Positions 51,013 through 60,045 of a stretch of 64,000 nt of DNA are shown here, in pieces (the first letter of the stretch is position 1; each line of letters begins with the position of its first letter). Under the pieces are notes generated by a model, which did not search any database, was not told the origin of the DNA, and saw only the letters and a list, made by a program, of their open reading frames with translations. The stretch lies in NCBI GenBank assembly GCA_965240325.2, contig OZ251239.1, positions 1,054,001 through 1,118,000 of the forward strand, written 5' to 3'. The DNA is from Rebecca billardiae RCC1528 (taxonomy: Eukaryota > Haptophyta). The position numbers and the translations under genes are program-made.

Positions 51013-51966
51013 TCAGCCGTGTGTGCGCGGCGCCCACGGCCACGACAGGGCCCCATGAGCACCCGGCACGATGGTGCCCGCGGGCACGACGCGCTTCGGC
51101 GGCGTGCTCTGGCGCCCAGAGATGCGCGCGCGCGCCTGCTCCGCATTCTCCATTCGGCGCACGGCGCGGCCCCAGAGCGAGCGGTCGACTGCGTAGGATT
51201 TGCCGTGCCACTTGGGGTCGCGGCACAGGACGAGGTGCGGCCCGATGAGCAGGCCAGCGAGCGCACCGCCGACCAGGCCGCCGGCGTGGCCGGCGTTGTC
51301 CACGCCCGAGCCGGGGATCAGCCCCGTCGCGAGGTTGAGCGCCATCACCTGCAGCAGCGAGCTGACGGCGGCGGCGGCGCGCTCGCCCAACACGGCCTCG
51401 TTGGAGGCCAGGAAGGCTCCATACGCGCCGACGAGGCCGAAGATGGCGCCGGAGGCGCCGACGCTGCGGGCCGCGATGTTGTACTTGAACGATGCGGCCG
51501 TACCGATGGCGCCCGAGACGAGGTAGGTCGTGAGGAACCGCGCCGTGCCAAACGAGCGCTCGACAGCCGGGCCAATGTTCTGCAGAGAATAGCTGTTCAC
51601 CATCAGGTGGCCGATGCTGCCGTGCAGGAAGACCGGCGTGAGAAGGCGCGGCCAGTCGTACAGCCGAAAGGCGCGCGCGGGCTTGCAGCCCATCGCGGTG
51701 AGCCTCCCCTGCGTGGCGAGCTGCATCACGTACATGAGCGCGTTCGCGCCGATGAGCGCGGACGTGCTGCCAACCTCGCGCTGGAATCGGAACGGGCGCT
51801 CGCCGGGCTGCAGCTGCGCGGGGCGGTTGAACTCCAGCAGCTCGTCGACTTTGCGCCGATCGCGTGCACGCGCGCCGCCCCGCACGTCAGGCCTCGCGCC
51901 CAGCGCAAGCGGGGCGGCGAGCGCAGCCGTCAAGGCGAGGACAGCGAAACGCGCCGACGAAGACAT
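51013..51966 (-). CDS. Rhomboid intramembrane serine protease, organelle-targeted
   Basis: 317 aa. The leader MSSSARFAVLALTAALAAPL is followed by ARPDVRGG, a transit-like region. The rhomboid core has the hallmark FLHGSIGHLMVNSYSL (H-x-x-x-H-x-x-x-N, residues 115-124), catalytic serine in GASGAIFG (Ser172) and catalytic histidine in GVDNAGHAGGLVGG (His227), on separate membrane helices. Rhomboids cleave single-pass membrane proteins within the bilayer. All catalytic residues are present, so it should be active. The leader resembles those of other plastid-directed proteins in this window, so an envelope or thylakoid protease is likely. Start chosen at the Met opening the hydrophobic leader. 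Confidence 0.9.
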   Translation of the reverse strand: MSSSARFAVLALTAALAAPLALGARPDVRGGARARDRRKVDELLEFNRPAQLQPGERPFRFQREVGSTSALIGANALMYVMQLATQGRLTAMGCKPARAFRLYDWPRLLTPVFLHGSIGHLMVNSYSLQNIGPAVERSFGTARFLTTYLVSGAIGTAASFKYNIAARSVGASGAIFGLVGAYGAFLASNEAVLGERAAAAVSSLLQVMALNLATGLIPGSGVDNAGHAGGLVGGALAGLLIGPHLVLCRDPKWHGKSYAVDRSLWGRAVRRMENAEQARARISGRQSTPPKRVVPAGTIVPGAHGALSWPWAPRTHG

Positions 51967-52307
51967 CGCGTCGGCCGTCCAAGGGCCTTCGCGGCCGCCC
52001 GTCGTCGGCCTCGCCTGCTGTTTCGTGTGGAGTGGCCGAAACAAAATGCTTGGCGCAACATCGACCTGCTGCTGCCAATAAGTGTCCCCTGCTGCTGCAC
52101 CTGCTTGTGACTCGGTGAGCAATGGACACCTCCCTGGGCTTGCCGCTTGGGCTGGCAGACCTTCCGCTGACTGCGTTCCGCCTTGCGGGAGGCACTGTCC
52201 GTGTCGGATCATGAGCGTCGCACGACTTATTAATGACGACGACGAACAATATCACTATGGCGCTCAAGTTCGCGCGCGCGCTGCCAGTCTCACAGCCAGT
52301 GCCATGA

Positions 52308-52325
52308 TTCATGAATATTCATGAA
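52308..52325. promoter_or_regulatory. Perfect 18-bp palindrome TTCATGAATATTCATGAA
   Basis: A perfect dyad in an AT-rich pocket, 342 bp upstream of the rhomboid start; a further TTCATGAT half-site lies at 52341. It could bind a dimeric regulator, which is inference. Confidence 0.4.
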
Positions 52326-52653
52326 CTCGCCCGTCCTGCATTCATGATACTCACCGGTGCCCTGGGGCACCGGCGCAACCCGCATCCAACACTCCGCATA
52401 TCGCAGACACGACATATCCACCCGCGCTTGCACACGCACGCCCCCCCCCGCCTGCTTGCTGACCATGAAAGGACTGGCCCGGTGCGGACGCCAAGCGCAT
52501 GCTCATCCCGACACGACGGCGAACACCTGCGGTGTGCCTGTGCGGAGGCACTGGGGAGCGACACGCGGAGTGTGGGCCGCCCTCCTTCCTGAGCAGCGCC
52601 CGGCCCTCAGGTGGAGACCGCGCCCGTCCCGGCCTCCTCGCGGCGGCCGCGAG

Positions 52654-52681
52654 CCCCCCCCCCCCCCCCCCCCCCCCCCCC
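52654..52681. repeat. 28-bp cytosine homopolymer
   Basis: An unbroken C run, interrupted after that only by TTTT before four more C. Length may be inaccurate in the assembly; G-strand transcripts or single strands could form quadruplex structure. Confidence 0.85.
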
Positions 52682-52915
52682 TTTTCCCCATCCTGCCCGT
52701 TTCGCGACAAACCCCTCTCCCCCCGAAACGCACGACGGGCCGCCGTGGTCCGGGGGACCGACCGGCGGGGCCACTCCGGACCTGGGTTTTGAAATTTGAT
52801 TTCAACCCCGCGCGCCGAAATGCCTTTGGCACCAGCACCGACCTCGCTCGCACCGCAGTGCTTCCGCACCCGCCCCCCGGCCCTCCGCAGCCCCGCGCCC
52901 GCCACACCGGCCACC

Positions 52916-54019
52916 ATGCCCCCTTACCAGCACGGCTTTTTCCGCGACCGTCTCAACAGCAGGAGCGCCTTGACCTTCTTCCCCTCTTCCAACAACTTCG
53001 AGCGCGGGCTGCAGGTGGAACGGCCGAGCACCCCCATCGCCAGGCGGGATGCGGGCCAGCAGATGTGCACGACGATGATCAAGCTGAGCGCGCGCTGCCT
53101 GAGCGACGTGGCGCCCAACTCGCAAGGCGGGCGACTGCTCGCAGGACTCACCCAGGACCCCAAAGGCAATAAGCACGTTTTCTCCTTCACCGGCTCGGTG
53201 CTCGAGAACATGACCATCTGCCGCCGCCTGGCCACCAGCCTGTGCATGCCGAACATTCTCACGGCGTGCACCACGGAGCTCACGCAGGAGATGCTCGCGC
53301 TGTCGGCGGCCGACCTCGCAACCCAGGCGAAGGACGTGTCCCTCACGCTCCCGGTTAGCCCCACGATGACGCTCGTGCAGTTTCACAGGGCCCTCTACGA
53401 GCAGATCGTGCCCGACATCAACAAGTACGTGACCAACGGTGAGCACGTCGAGACCAACATCTACTCCGGCGGTGTGAACCTGATCTTCCTCCGCCTGCGT
53501 TTCATGCCCATCGACCCCGAGCACCCCATCTTCTTCGCGCCGCTCAAGCCGAGCCGCCGCATCGCCGGCGCCGCCCGCGTCCCACACAACCTGTGGGGCG
53601 TGCCGCCCGCGCCGCCTGTGCCGCCCGCGCCGCCCGCCGCTGCGCGCCGCCCTGCTCCTCAGCCGGCCGACCAACAGGCGGCGGACCCCGCCGGCCCGGA
53701 GGCGGAGGAGCCCGAGGGGGAGGGTTCGGACGATGCCATCCCGCCACCCCAGCCGCCAACCGCGGCCGCGCCGTCGGACGGGCCCGAGGTGCAACAGGCC
53801 AGGCCGGCGCTCGGGGAGTCCAACTACCGCCTGGTCCTGCCCCCCGGCGCCGCGGCAGCCGGCAAGCGCGCGGCGACCGAGCCGTCCACGCCGGCGGAGG
53901 AGGATGGGCCCTCCTCCGCTGGCGGGAGCGACGCCAAGCCGGCCAAGCAGGCTCGCACCGCGTCCCTCGGCGACCCCCCCCGTGACCTGGCTGCCGCCGT
54001 GCCGCAGTCGCTGGCGTAG
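52916..54019 (+). CDS. Orphan protein, conserved-looking N-terminal domain and Pro/Ala-rich tail
   Basis: 367 aa from an ATG in good context (CACCATGC). Residues 1-225 have balanced composition and predicted alternating helix/strand: FERGLQVERPSTPIARRDAG, QMCTTMIKLSARCLSDVAP, ENMTICRRLATSLC, TLVQFHRALYEQIVPDINKY, IYSGGVNLIFLRLRFMPIDP. I recognise no family. The last 140 residues are Pro/Ala/Asp-rich. Codon and amino-acid usage (many Asn, Thr, Met) differ from neighbouring genes, and it is intronless, which could mean a transferred or element-encoded gene. An in-frame open segment continues after its TAG (see next entry). Confidence 0.6.
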   Translation: MPPYQHGFFRDRLNSRSALTFFPSSNNFERGLQVERPSTPIARRDAGQQMCTTMIKLSARCLSDVAPNSQGGRLLAGLTQDPKGNKHVFSFTGSVLENMTICRRLATSLCMPNILTACTTELTQEMLALSAADLATQAKDVSLTLPVSPTMTLVQFHRALYEQIVPDINKYVTNGEHVETNIYSGGVNLIFLRLRFMPIDPEHPIFFAPLKPSRRIAGAARVPHNLWGVPPAPPVPPAPPAAARRPAPQPADQQAADPAGPEAEEPEGEGSDDAIPPPQPPTAAAPSDGPEVQQARPALGESNYRLVLPPGAAAAGKRAATEPSTPAEEDGPSSAGGSDAKPAKQARTASLGDPPRDLAAAVPQSLA

Positions 54020-54499
54020 AGCCGCGCGCGGCGCTGGCGCGCCAGACGCGCCCGGTTGGGCAGCGCAGGCACCCTCAGCGGCCAGGACGACGACTTCCTC
54101 AACGGCAAGGGCGACGACTTCCTCTGCGGCCAGGGCGACGACTTCCTCAACGGCAAGGACGACGACTTCCTCAACGGCAAGGGCGACTACTCCCTCAACT
54201 CGGCAAGGCCACTAGGCCGCGCACACCGGCCCGGGCGACCACATCCACTACCTGCACTACGGCATCAACTTGAACAGCCTCGGACGACGACGACGCGGGC
54301 AACTACATGATGACCAAGGCCGACGACGACTGCAAAACAGCGGCATCCCCGGGCGCCTACTACCTCAGTGACCGTGTGATCAGCATCGGTTACGACGACT
54401 CCCTCACCCGCGGCCAACGCGCTCCGACATCCTCCATTAACTCCATTCAGTACTTCGACAGACGAATCAGGAGAGCTGCGCCCTCGTGCCTGTGTCTTT
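54020..54499 (+). pseudogene. Decayed repeat-coding tail with 24-bp DDDFLNGK repeats
   Basis: Immediately after the orphan's stop the same frame reads through about five 24-bp units (54085-54204) encoding DDDFLNGK, GDDFLCGQ and similar. It then continues to about 54310. Related Asp-rich, L/Y-containing phrases (GDHIHYLHYGINLNSL; AGNYMMTKADDDCK; AYYLSDRVISIGYDDSL) follow in other frames to 54499. The pattern suggests one former repeat protein broken by a stop and frameshifts. Confidence 0.45.
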
Positions 54500-54741
54500 A
54501 AATCATAGAATTACTAGAAGTTGATCAGACTTCAGCAGAGTTCAGCACTTAGTGGCTAGCAAAGCACGTCGGAACTTGGAGCCCTTATTATTATTAGCAG
54601 CAGCAGAGTCGCTCGAGCGACCGGCGTCGGCGACGTGCCGCGCCACCAGCGGCATAATAAATCGTATCATAATCGTCGTGAATAACGACAGTTAACGTCG
54701 GTCGCTGCATGACTCAGACGAACGAAACGATGCCACGACCG

Positions 54742-55668
54742 TCACGACGGTGACGAGGTGTCTTCCTCGGCGATCTTCGTGAGGTTGAGATTGTGCGCAA
54801 AGATCACGACTGGCTGGTCAGGCCGCTCCTGGAAGTATAACGCGTCCTGCTGCATCGAGTCGAGATAGACCGCCGTGAGCACGTTCGCGCGCACGGTTGA
54901 CGCGTCGACTCGCCTGAACGTCGTGTAGTGGCCGTACTCTCCGGACACCTGCCGCACCACGCCCTCGGTGGACGAGCCGCCGAAGGTGACCTGGCGCAGG
55001 TGCTCGGAGCACACGAACGTGTCGCCGTCCGCGCGCTCGCCCTCGCGCGCGTTGAAGAAGAGCTCGATGCGCTCCGCGTTGCGCGCCTTGCCCGGTAGGA
55101 ACACGATCGAGAGACGGTTCGGATTCTGCGCGGGCGTGTAGAGGATGCGGTCGACGACGCGCTTCTCGACGCCGCCGTCGATGGCGGAGCGCAGGTTAAA
55201 GGGCTTGTCCTCGACGATCATGCCGTCCGCCCGGCGCGCGTACCTCGCGCGGTACTCGCATGGGGTCTTGCCCACGTCGGGGAAGGCTGCAATGCTCAGA
55301 ACCTGAAACCCGGGAATGGTGGCCTCCTGCAGAAGCCTCTCGCGCGAGATCTTCTTTGAGGGGAAGAGGTAGCCGCCGAAGGTCGATCGTACAGACCACG
55401 TGCCCTCGAGCCAGTCGGGATGCAGCGTCTCGCCTGGCGGGATGTTCAAGATGGGCTTGGTCAGCAGCTCAGGCTGCCGGCGCGAGAGGCGCTCGCTGAG
55501 CGGCAGGCCGGCCAGGGGCAGCGTAGCGGCGGGCGCGGCGAGCGGGAGCGCGGTGAGCGGAAGAGCAATCGCAGCCCTCCGCGGGAGGTCAGCAAGAACA
55601 ACGCGCGAGGCTGACGTCGTGGGGTGAAGCCCGTGACTGCAGATGATTGCGGCGATGACGGCCGCCAT
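54742..55668 (-). CDS. Predicted thylakoid-lumen protein, DUF6816 family
   Basis: 308 aa. MAAVIAAIICSHGLHP resembles a signal peptide. A transit-like SRVVLADLPRRAAIALPLTA follows, a twin-arginine type lumen signal with hydrophobic core ending in AAPAA. The mature part has the DUF6816 pattern known from cyanobacteria and plastids: DWLEGTWSVRSTFGGYLFPS, PCEYRARYARRADGMIVEDK, FNLRSAI and a C-terminal DALYFQERPDQPVVIFAHNL. Function of the family is unknown; a photosynthetic-membrane role is assumed from its distribution. Divergent from the lipoyl-domain gene with 90 bp between ATGs. Confidence 0.68.
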   Translation of the reverse strand: MAAVIAAIICSHGLHPTTSASRVVLADLPRRAAIALPLTALPLAAPAATLPLAGLPLSERLSRRQPELLTKPILNIPPGETLHPDWLEGTWSVRSTFGGYLFPSKKISRERLLQEATIPGFQVLSIAAFPDVGKTPCEYRARYARRADGMIVEDKPFNLRSAIDGGVEKRVVDRILYTPAQNPNRLSIVFLPGKARNAERIELFFNAREGERADGDTFVCSEHLRQVTFGGSSTEGVVRQVSGEYGHYTTFRRVDASTVRANVLTAVYLDSMQQDALYFQERPDQPVVIFAHNLNLTKIAEEDTSSPS

Positions 55669-55758
55669 CGCAGCAGACGTTGATTGGACCCCGACACCAG
55701 AACTTCCCAGAAGCTGCGCACGCGCCGCGCGGCGCGCCACTCGCTTGATACCCGCAAG
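55669..55758. promoter_or_regulatory. Very short divergent intergenic region (90 bp)
   Basis: Only 90 bp separate the divergent ATGs of the lumen-protein and lipoyl-domain genes, so the 5' UTRs must be tiny or overlap. No motif identified. Confidence 0.35.
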
Positions 55759-56217
55759 ATGGCGGCTGGCGCGGCGCTGCAGCGAATCTTTGCTGCTGCT
55801 GGGCGTCATCGGCTGTGCGTGCCCAGTCATGTGCGTGGCGTGGCGGGCCGTGCGGTACCGATGGCCCTCCTATCGCCGCACATGACCACAGGCACACTGA
55901 CGAAGTGGTACGTCGAGGTCGGTTCTCACGTCGCGGTCGGCGACCTATTGTACGACGTGCGCGTGGACAAGCTCACAGAGGACGGCGGCGCGGTCGAGAT
56001 GGAAGTCGAGGCTCACGAGGACGTCTTCGTCAAGGAGCTGGTCGTCGCTGAGGGCCAGCAGGCGAGGCCAAACGAGACCATTGCCCTGGTCGTCGAGGAG
56101 GCTGACGACCTCAGCGCCGATCGCGTCGAGGTTTCAGAAGCCCAGTTTATGTGGCAGGGGTACACCAAGAGACAAGCCGATGCATCAGGCATGTGCGGCC
56201 GCGGCGCGAGAGAGTAG
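55759..56217 (+). CDS. Stand-alone lipoyl/biotinyl-domain protein, probably mitochondrial
   Basis: 152 aa. The N-terminus MAAGAALQRIFAAAGRHRLC is an amphipathic, Arg-containing presequence. The rest is one lipoyl domain like those of 2-oxo-acid dehydrogenase E2: MALLSPHMTTGTLTKWYVEV then GSHVAVGDLLYDVRVDKLTE. It has the acceptor Lys in VDK (family TDK), then HEDVFVKELVVAEGQQARPN and IALVVEE. No peripheral-subunit-binding or acyltransferase domain follows; the protein ends after a short tail. It may be a carrier working with separate enzymes, or a truncated E2 copy. Start at 55759 is the first ATG. Confidence 0.78.
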   Translation: MAAGAALQRIFAAAGRHRLCVPSHVRGVAGRAVPMALLSPHMTTGTLTKWYVEVGSHVAVGDLLYDVRVDKLTEDGGAVEMEVEAHEDVFVKELVVAEGQQARPNETIALVVEEADDLSADRVEVSEAQFMWQGYTKRQADASGMCGRGARE

Positions 56218-56774
56218 GCAGCGACAACAGATGATTGCGCACGCGTGATATCGGGCCCGCCGCCGCGCCGTAGGCGGCACGAGACGAGCGCCGTGGCCGC
56301 CGCCGCGTGCTGGCCGGCTCGCAGTCTCGGATGGACCTGTGGATGGCCACGCTGCCGCCGCGCCGCGCCGCCGCCGGTCTGCGGTCATCCGAGACGGGCG
56401 AGCTAGGCGATGCCACTCGTATCTGACTTCTGAGGCCGTGCCGTCTGCTACCGAGGCTAAGCGGCCGCCGCGGCGGCGGCGCACGACGATGAGGGGGCAA
56501 CAGCGGTGCCACTACTAGTGTCCGCCGCGTCGCCGTCAGCCGCGTGGCGCGCACGTGACGTACGTGTGGGACCCGCACACCGCACGTCGGTCATCGGAAT
56601 CCTGACCGTTGACAGTACTACGTAGAGTAGACGCGCGCGTCACTTCTAGCAGTGACTGCTACTGCTACTGCTCGGGCTGTGAATCAGCCCGCTGTGAGTG
56701 TGAAGTGTGCCAATGGCAATGGGCCAGCGGCCAGAGTGGCGGATGAGTCCGGATGACTGTCGTCGGACAGTATA

Positions 56775-56807
<33 letters not shown>

Positions 56808-57184
56808 GGTTCCTGACTACATCATCACTTTGCTGATGACTTATCCGTCCGTTATCGCACACTGTTCGCACAGTTCGCACACGCGACCCGCGGCCGCGCG
56901 TCCCCTGCGACCCACGCGTACGCACGGTTAGTTGTAGTATTGGCAGGCCTCACCCATTGCCTGCTGGCTGCTGCGCTGCGGCTCCACGTCACGTCCTCGG
57001 GCGTCACTAATAGCCGCAATGCATGGACCACCATCGCGCAGGCGCCGCCACTCGGCGTGCAATGCCCAGCGACATCATCGGCGCTGGCAGCCGTTGATGT
57101 AACTTGATTGATTGAGGTGTCAATCCCAAAGCTCGCCCTGCACGGCTGGGCTCCCCAAGGTGCATGGGCCTGACGCGCGGCGGC
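56218..57184. other. Intergenic (967 bp) with TA microsatellite
   Basis: (TA)n run at about 56769-56808 inside an AT-rich pocket; the remainder shows no gene. Confidence 0.6.
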
Positions 57185-57853
57185 TCAGCCGCTCTCGTCG
57201 TCACCGTCTCCCCAGTCAAAGTCGAGCTCATCGTCGTCATTGCGCTCGCCCTCGTCGTCCGCGGCGCCAGCGGGCTGCTGCTGGTCGCTGAGCGTGTCGA
57301 TCAGCGCCATCACGCGCACCGGTCCAGAGATGTCGACAGTGGTGAAGTGCAGGTCGGGGATGCGCTTCATGTGCGTGAGCCGCTGGGCGAGCTCGAAACG
57401 CACGGACTTGCGGTTGTCCTCCAGCCATCTGATCGCGCGGATCGTGTCGAGCTTCTCGCCGTACGTCGACACGCGCACGTTGGCGGAGCGCAGGTCATCC
57501 GTGACCGCCACATCGACGACCGAGATCATTTGGCGAAGGTCCTCCTTGAGGGTGTTACGCTGCTGGTGCACGACGCCGCGCTGAATCACGTCAGAGAGCT
57601 CCGCACGAACCACCTGGCCCACCCGCTGGCTACGCTGGAAGCCATGGTTGGACGATCGCCGACTGCGCGCGCCAGCGGCCATGTGCGCGCTCGCGTCGCG
57701 CAGCGCTCGTGCCGCGCAGCGGCCAGAGTGTGCTGCCACCACGTGCCCGGGCCCCGAAGATGCGCCGGGAGTCCACCCGTGCGCGCCTGCGAGCGCGAGC
57801 GCGAGCACGAGCAGCGGCCACGCTCGCGTCGCGAGCACTCCCCTCGGAGCCAT
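57185..57853 (-). CDS. rbfA: Ribosome-binding factor A, plastid-targeted
   Basis: RbfA is a KH-like protein that matures the 30S subunit, here presumably of plastid ribosomes. 222 aa: signal peptide MAPRGVLATRAWPLLVLALA and a transit-like Arg/Ala/Ser stretch to about 75. The RbfA domain then reads FQRSQRVGQVVRAELSDVIQ, ISVVDVAVTDDLRSANVRVS, VRFELAQRLTHMKRIPDLHF. The signature V-x-V-S-x-D-L-x-x-A-x-V is present, with A-V-T in place of V-x-V-S. A long acidic tail (DDDELDFDWGDGDDESG) follows, as in many RbfA proteins. The start at 57853 begins the signal peptide; ATG 57877 would add eight residues. Divergent from Cpn60, also plastid type. Confidence 0.9.
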   Translation of the reverse strand: MAPRGVLATRAWPLLVLALALAGAHGWTPGASSGPGHVVAAHSGRCAARALRDASAHMAAGARSRRSSNHGFQRSQRVGQVVRAELSDVIQRGVVHQQRNTLKEDLRQMISVVDVAVTDDLRSANVRVSTYGEKLDTIRAIRWLEDNRKSVRFELAQRLTHMKRIPDLHFTTVDISGPVRVMALIDTLSDQQQPAGAADDEGERNDDDELDFDWGDGDDESG

Positions 57854-58161
57854 GCCGCTGCGAACGGGGCCGTCCATATGGAGTCGTCGCCCTCGTACCC
57901 GCGCACGCCTGCGAAGGCACCACGACGGAAAGGCCTCAAAGGCGTGCTCAAGAAGTACGAATGTCCGGGCGCGTGGCCACCCGGACAAGTATGTCTCGAA
58001 GGCTTCCGAGTTCCGAACCGCTCCCGGGCACGCACGCACGCACGCAGTGTCGCGCGCGAGGCCGAAAGCCGCGTGGCCGTCCAGACCGCCATCGCGAAGC
58101 CAGTCATCAATCGGACGGCGCACGTCGCCTCTCCGGACGCCTCGGCTCGTGGCGCTGAGCG
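57854..58161. promoter_or_regulatory. Divergent intergenic region between rbfA and Cpn60 (308 bp)
   Basis: Both flanking genes encode plastid biogenesis factors, so co-regulation from a shared promoter is plausible. No specific element recognised; an ACGCACGCACGCACGC-like run occurs near 58029. Confidence 0.35.
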
Positions 58162-60045
58162 ATGATGCTGTCGCTCGCGATCGGTCTGCTCGCGTCTGGC
58201 TATGTCGCCCGCCCGGCACCACCCACCGCCCCTCGCCTCGCCCGCGCCACACGAGCGTCGGCGCTCGTGCAGATGTCTAAGACCGTCGACTTTGACGACG
58301 ACAGCCGCGAGAAGCTGATGCGCGGCATCGACGCGGTTGCGAATGCGGTGAAGGTGACGCTCGGTCCGAAGGGGCGCAACGTCGTCCTCGAGCGCGCGTA
58401 CGGCGCGCCCGAGATCGTCAACGACGGCGTCACGATCGCGCGCGACATCGAGCTGGAGAACCCGCAGGAGAACGTCGGCGTCAAGCTGCTCGTCGAGGTG
58501 GCGTCGAAGACGGACCTGAAGGCGGGCGACGGCACGACGACGTCGACGGTGCTGGCGCAGGCCATGGTGCGCGAGGGCCTCAAGTCCGTCGCGGCGGGCG
58601 CCTCGCCCGTCTCGCTGCAGCGCGGCATCATGAAGGCCGCAAAGGCGCTCGTCAAGGAGATCAACGCGCTGTCAAAGCCGATCGCGGGCAACGAGGACCT
58701 GCGCTCGATCGCGACGATCTCGACGAACTCGGTGGAGATGGGGCGGATCATCTCGACCGCGTTCGAGAAGGTCGGCGCGCTCGGCTCGACCACCGTCGAG
58801 GACGGCCAGGTCCTCACCGACGAGATCGACTTCACGGAGGGGATGGAGATCGACCGTGGCTACTCGTCGCCCTACTTCGTCAAGAACCAGGAGTCGCAGT
58901 CGGCGCAGCTGAACAAGCCGCGGGTGCTGATCACGGACCGGAAGCTGACGAACATGAACGAGATGGTCACCCTCCTCGAGGCCATCGTCAAGCTCAAGCA
59001 GCCCCTCGTCATCATCGCCGAGGACGTGACGGGCGAGGCGCTGTCGTCCCTCGTCCTGAACAAGATGCGCGGCGTGCTCGACGTGGTCTCGGTCAAGGCG
59101 CCCGGGTTCGGCGACCGGCGGCGCGCGTACATGGAGGACATCGCGGTGCTCACCGGCGCGACGTTCGTCACCGAGCAGCTGGGCGTGACGATGGAGCAGG
59201 TCACGCCCGAGATGCTCGGCCTCGCCGAGCGCGTCGTCGTCGGCAAGGAGGTGACGACCATCATCTCGACCGGCGAGCACTCGGAGGCGGTCGCGCAGCG
59301 CATCAAGCTGATCCAGGCGCAGATGGCGGAGACGGACAACCAGTTCGACCTCGAGAAGGGCGAGGAGCGCATCGCCAAGCTGGGCGGCGCGATCGCGCGC
59401 ATCAAGGTGCGCTTGATGCGCGCCCGCGCGCTGCCCGCCGCGCAGCGCGCCCTCGCCCCTCGCATCCCGCCCTCGCCGCGCTCACCACGCGCGCGCGCTC
59501 GCCGCCGCCACGGCCGCGCACCCGCCGCCGCCGCCGCGCAGGTGGGCGCCGCGACTGAGACCGAGCTCAAGGACAAGAAGCTCCGGTACGAGGACGCGCT
59601 CAACTCGGTGAAGTGCGCCCTCGAGGCCGGCGTCGTCGCCGGCGGCGGCGCGACGCTCGCTTACCTTGCAGGTCAGCAGCAGCGCATCATCGACTCGATC
59701 ACGTTTGCGGACGAGGATGAGGTGAGGGGGGCTGAGATTGTGTTCCGCGCCATCACGGCGCCGATCCAGCAGATCGCCGTGAACGCGGGCGTCGACGGCG
59801 CCGTCGTGCTGGAGAACGTGAAGGAGGGTGAGTACGGGTATGGGTACAACGCGGCGACCGACACGTACGAGGACCTCATCGACGCGGGCGTGCTCGACCC
59901 CGCGAAGGTGACGTGCTGGGGCGTGGAGAACAGCGCATCGATCGCCGGCTCCATCTTGACGACGAACGTCCTCATCTGCGAGATCCCGGAGAAGGAGGAC
60001 GTGGATGCAGGCTTGGCGGGGGCCGGCATGGAGGGCATGTACTAA
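58162..60045 (+). CDS. 60-kDa chaperonin (Cpn60/GroEL type), plastid-targeted, one intron
   Basis: GroEL-type folding chaperonin. The leader MMLSLAIGLLASGYVARPA is followed by a transit-like region to RASALVQM. The mature protein starts SKTVDFDDDSREKLMRGIDA and keeps the nucleotide-site motifs KVTLGPKGRNVVLE, DGTTTSTVLAQ and AGVVAGGGATLAYLAG. Exons 58162-59406 and 59542-60045 (582 aa) exclude a 135-bp intron (GTGCGC...GCAG) that has no in-frame stop; removal restores IARIKVGAATETELKDKKLR, the conserved GroEL sequence. Retaining it would insert 45 Arg/Ala/Pro-rich residues. The C-terminus MEGMY lacks the bacterial GGM tail. The sequence is of the cyanobacterial/plastid class rather than mitochondrial by its leader; that is inference. 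Confidence 0.95.
   Translation: MMLSLAIGLLASGYVARPAPPTAPRLARATRASALVQMSKTVDFDDDSREKLMRGIDAVANAVKVTLGPKGRNVVLERAYGAPEIVNDGVTIARDIELENPQENVGVKLLVEVASKTDLKAGDGTTTSTVLAQAMVREGLKSVAAGASPVSLQRGIMKAAKALVKEINALSKPIAGNEDLRSIATISTNSVEMGRIISTAFEKVGALGSTTVEDGQVLTDEIDFTEGMEIDRGYSSPYFVKNQESQSAQLNKPRVLITDRKLTNMNEMVTLLEAIVKLKQPLVIIAEDVTGEALSSLVLNKMRGVLDVVSVKAPGFGDRRRAYMEDIAVLTGATFVTEQLGVTMEQVTPEMLGLAERVVVGKEVTTIISTGEHSEAVAQRIKLIQAQMAETDNQFDLEKGEERIAKLGGAIARIKVRLMRARALPAAQRALAPRIPPSPRSPRARARRRHGRAPAAAAAQVGAATETELKDKKLRYEDALNSVKCALEAGVVAGGGATLAYLAGQQQRIIDSITFADEDEVRGAEIVFRAITAPIQQIAVNAGVDGAVVLENVKEGEYGYGYNAATDTYEDLIDAGVLDPAKVTCWGVENSASIAGSILTTNVLICEIPEKEDVDAGLAGAGMEGMY

Larger units (their letters stand above)
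51967..52915. other. Intergenic (949 bp) with palindrome and poly-C tract
   Basis: Upstream of the rhomboid gene and of the orphan gene. Holds the 18-bp palindrome and the 28-bp cytosine homopolymer annotated separately. Several frames are open through 52,350-52,900 but with no recognisable protein. Confidence 0.5.

Noticed and set aside
52357-53172. 271-codon frame spanning the poly-C tract
   Set aside because: Out of frame with the better-supported orphan gene, proline/arginine-rich, and dependent on the exact length of a 28-base homopolymer.
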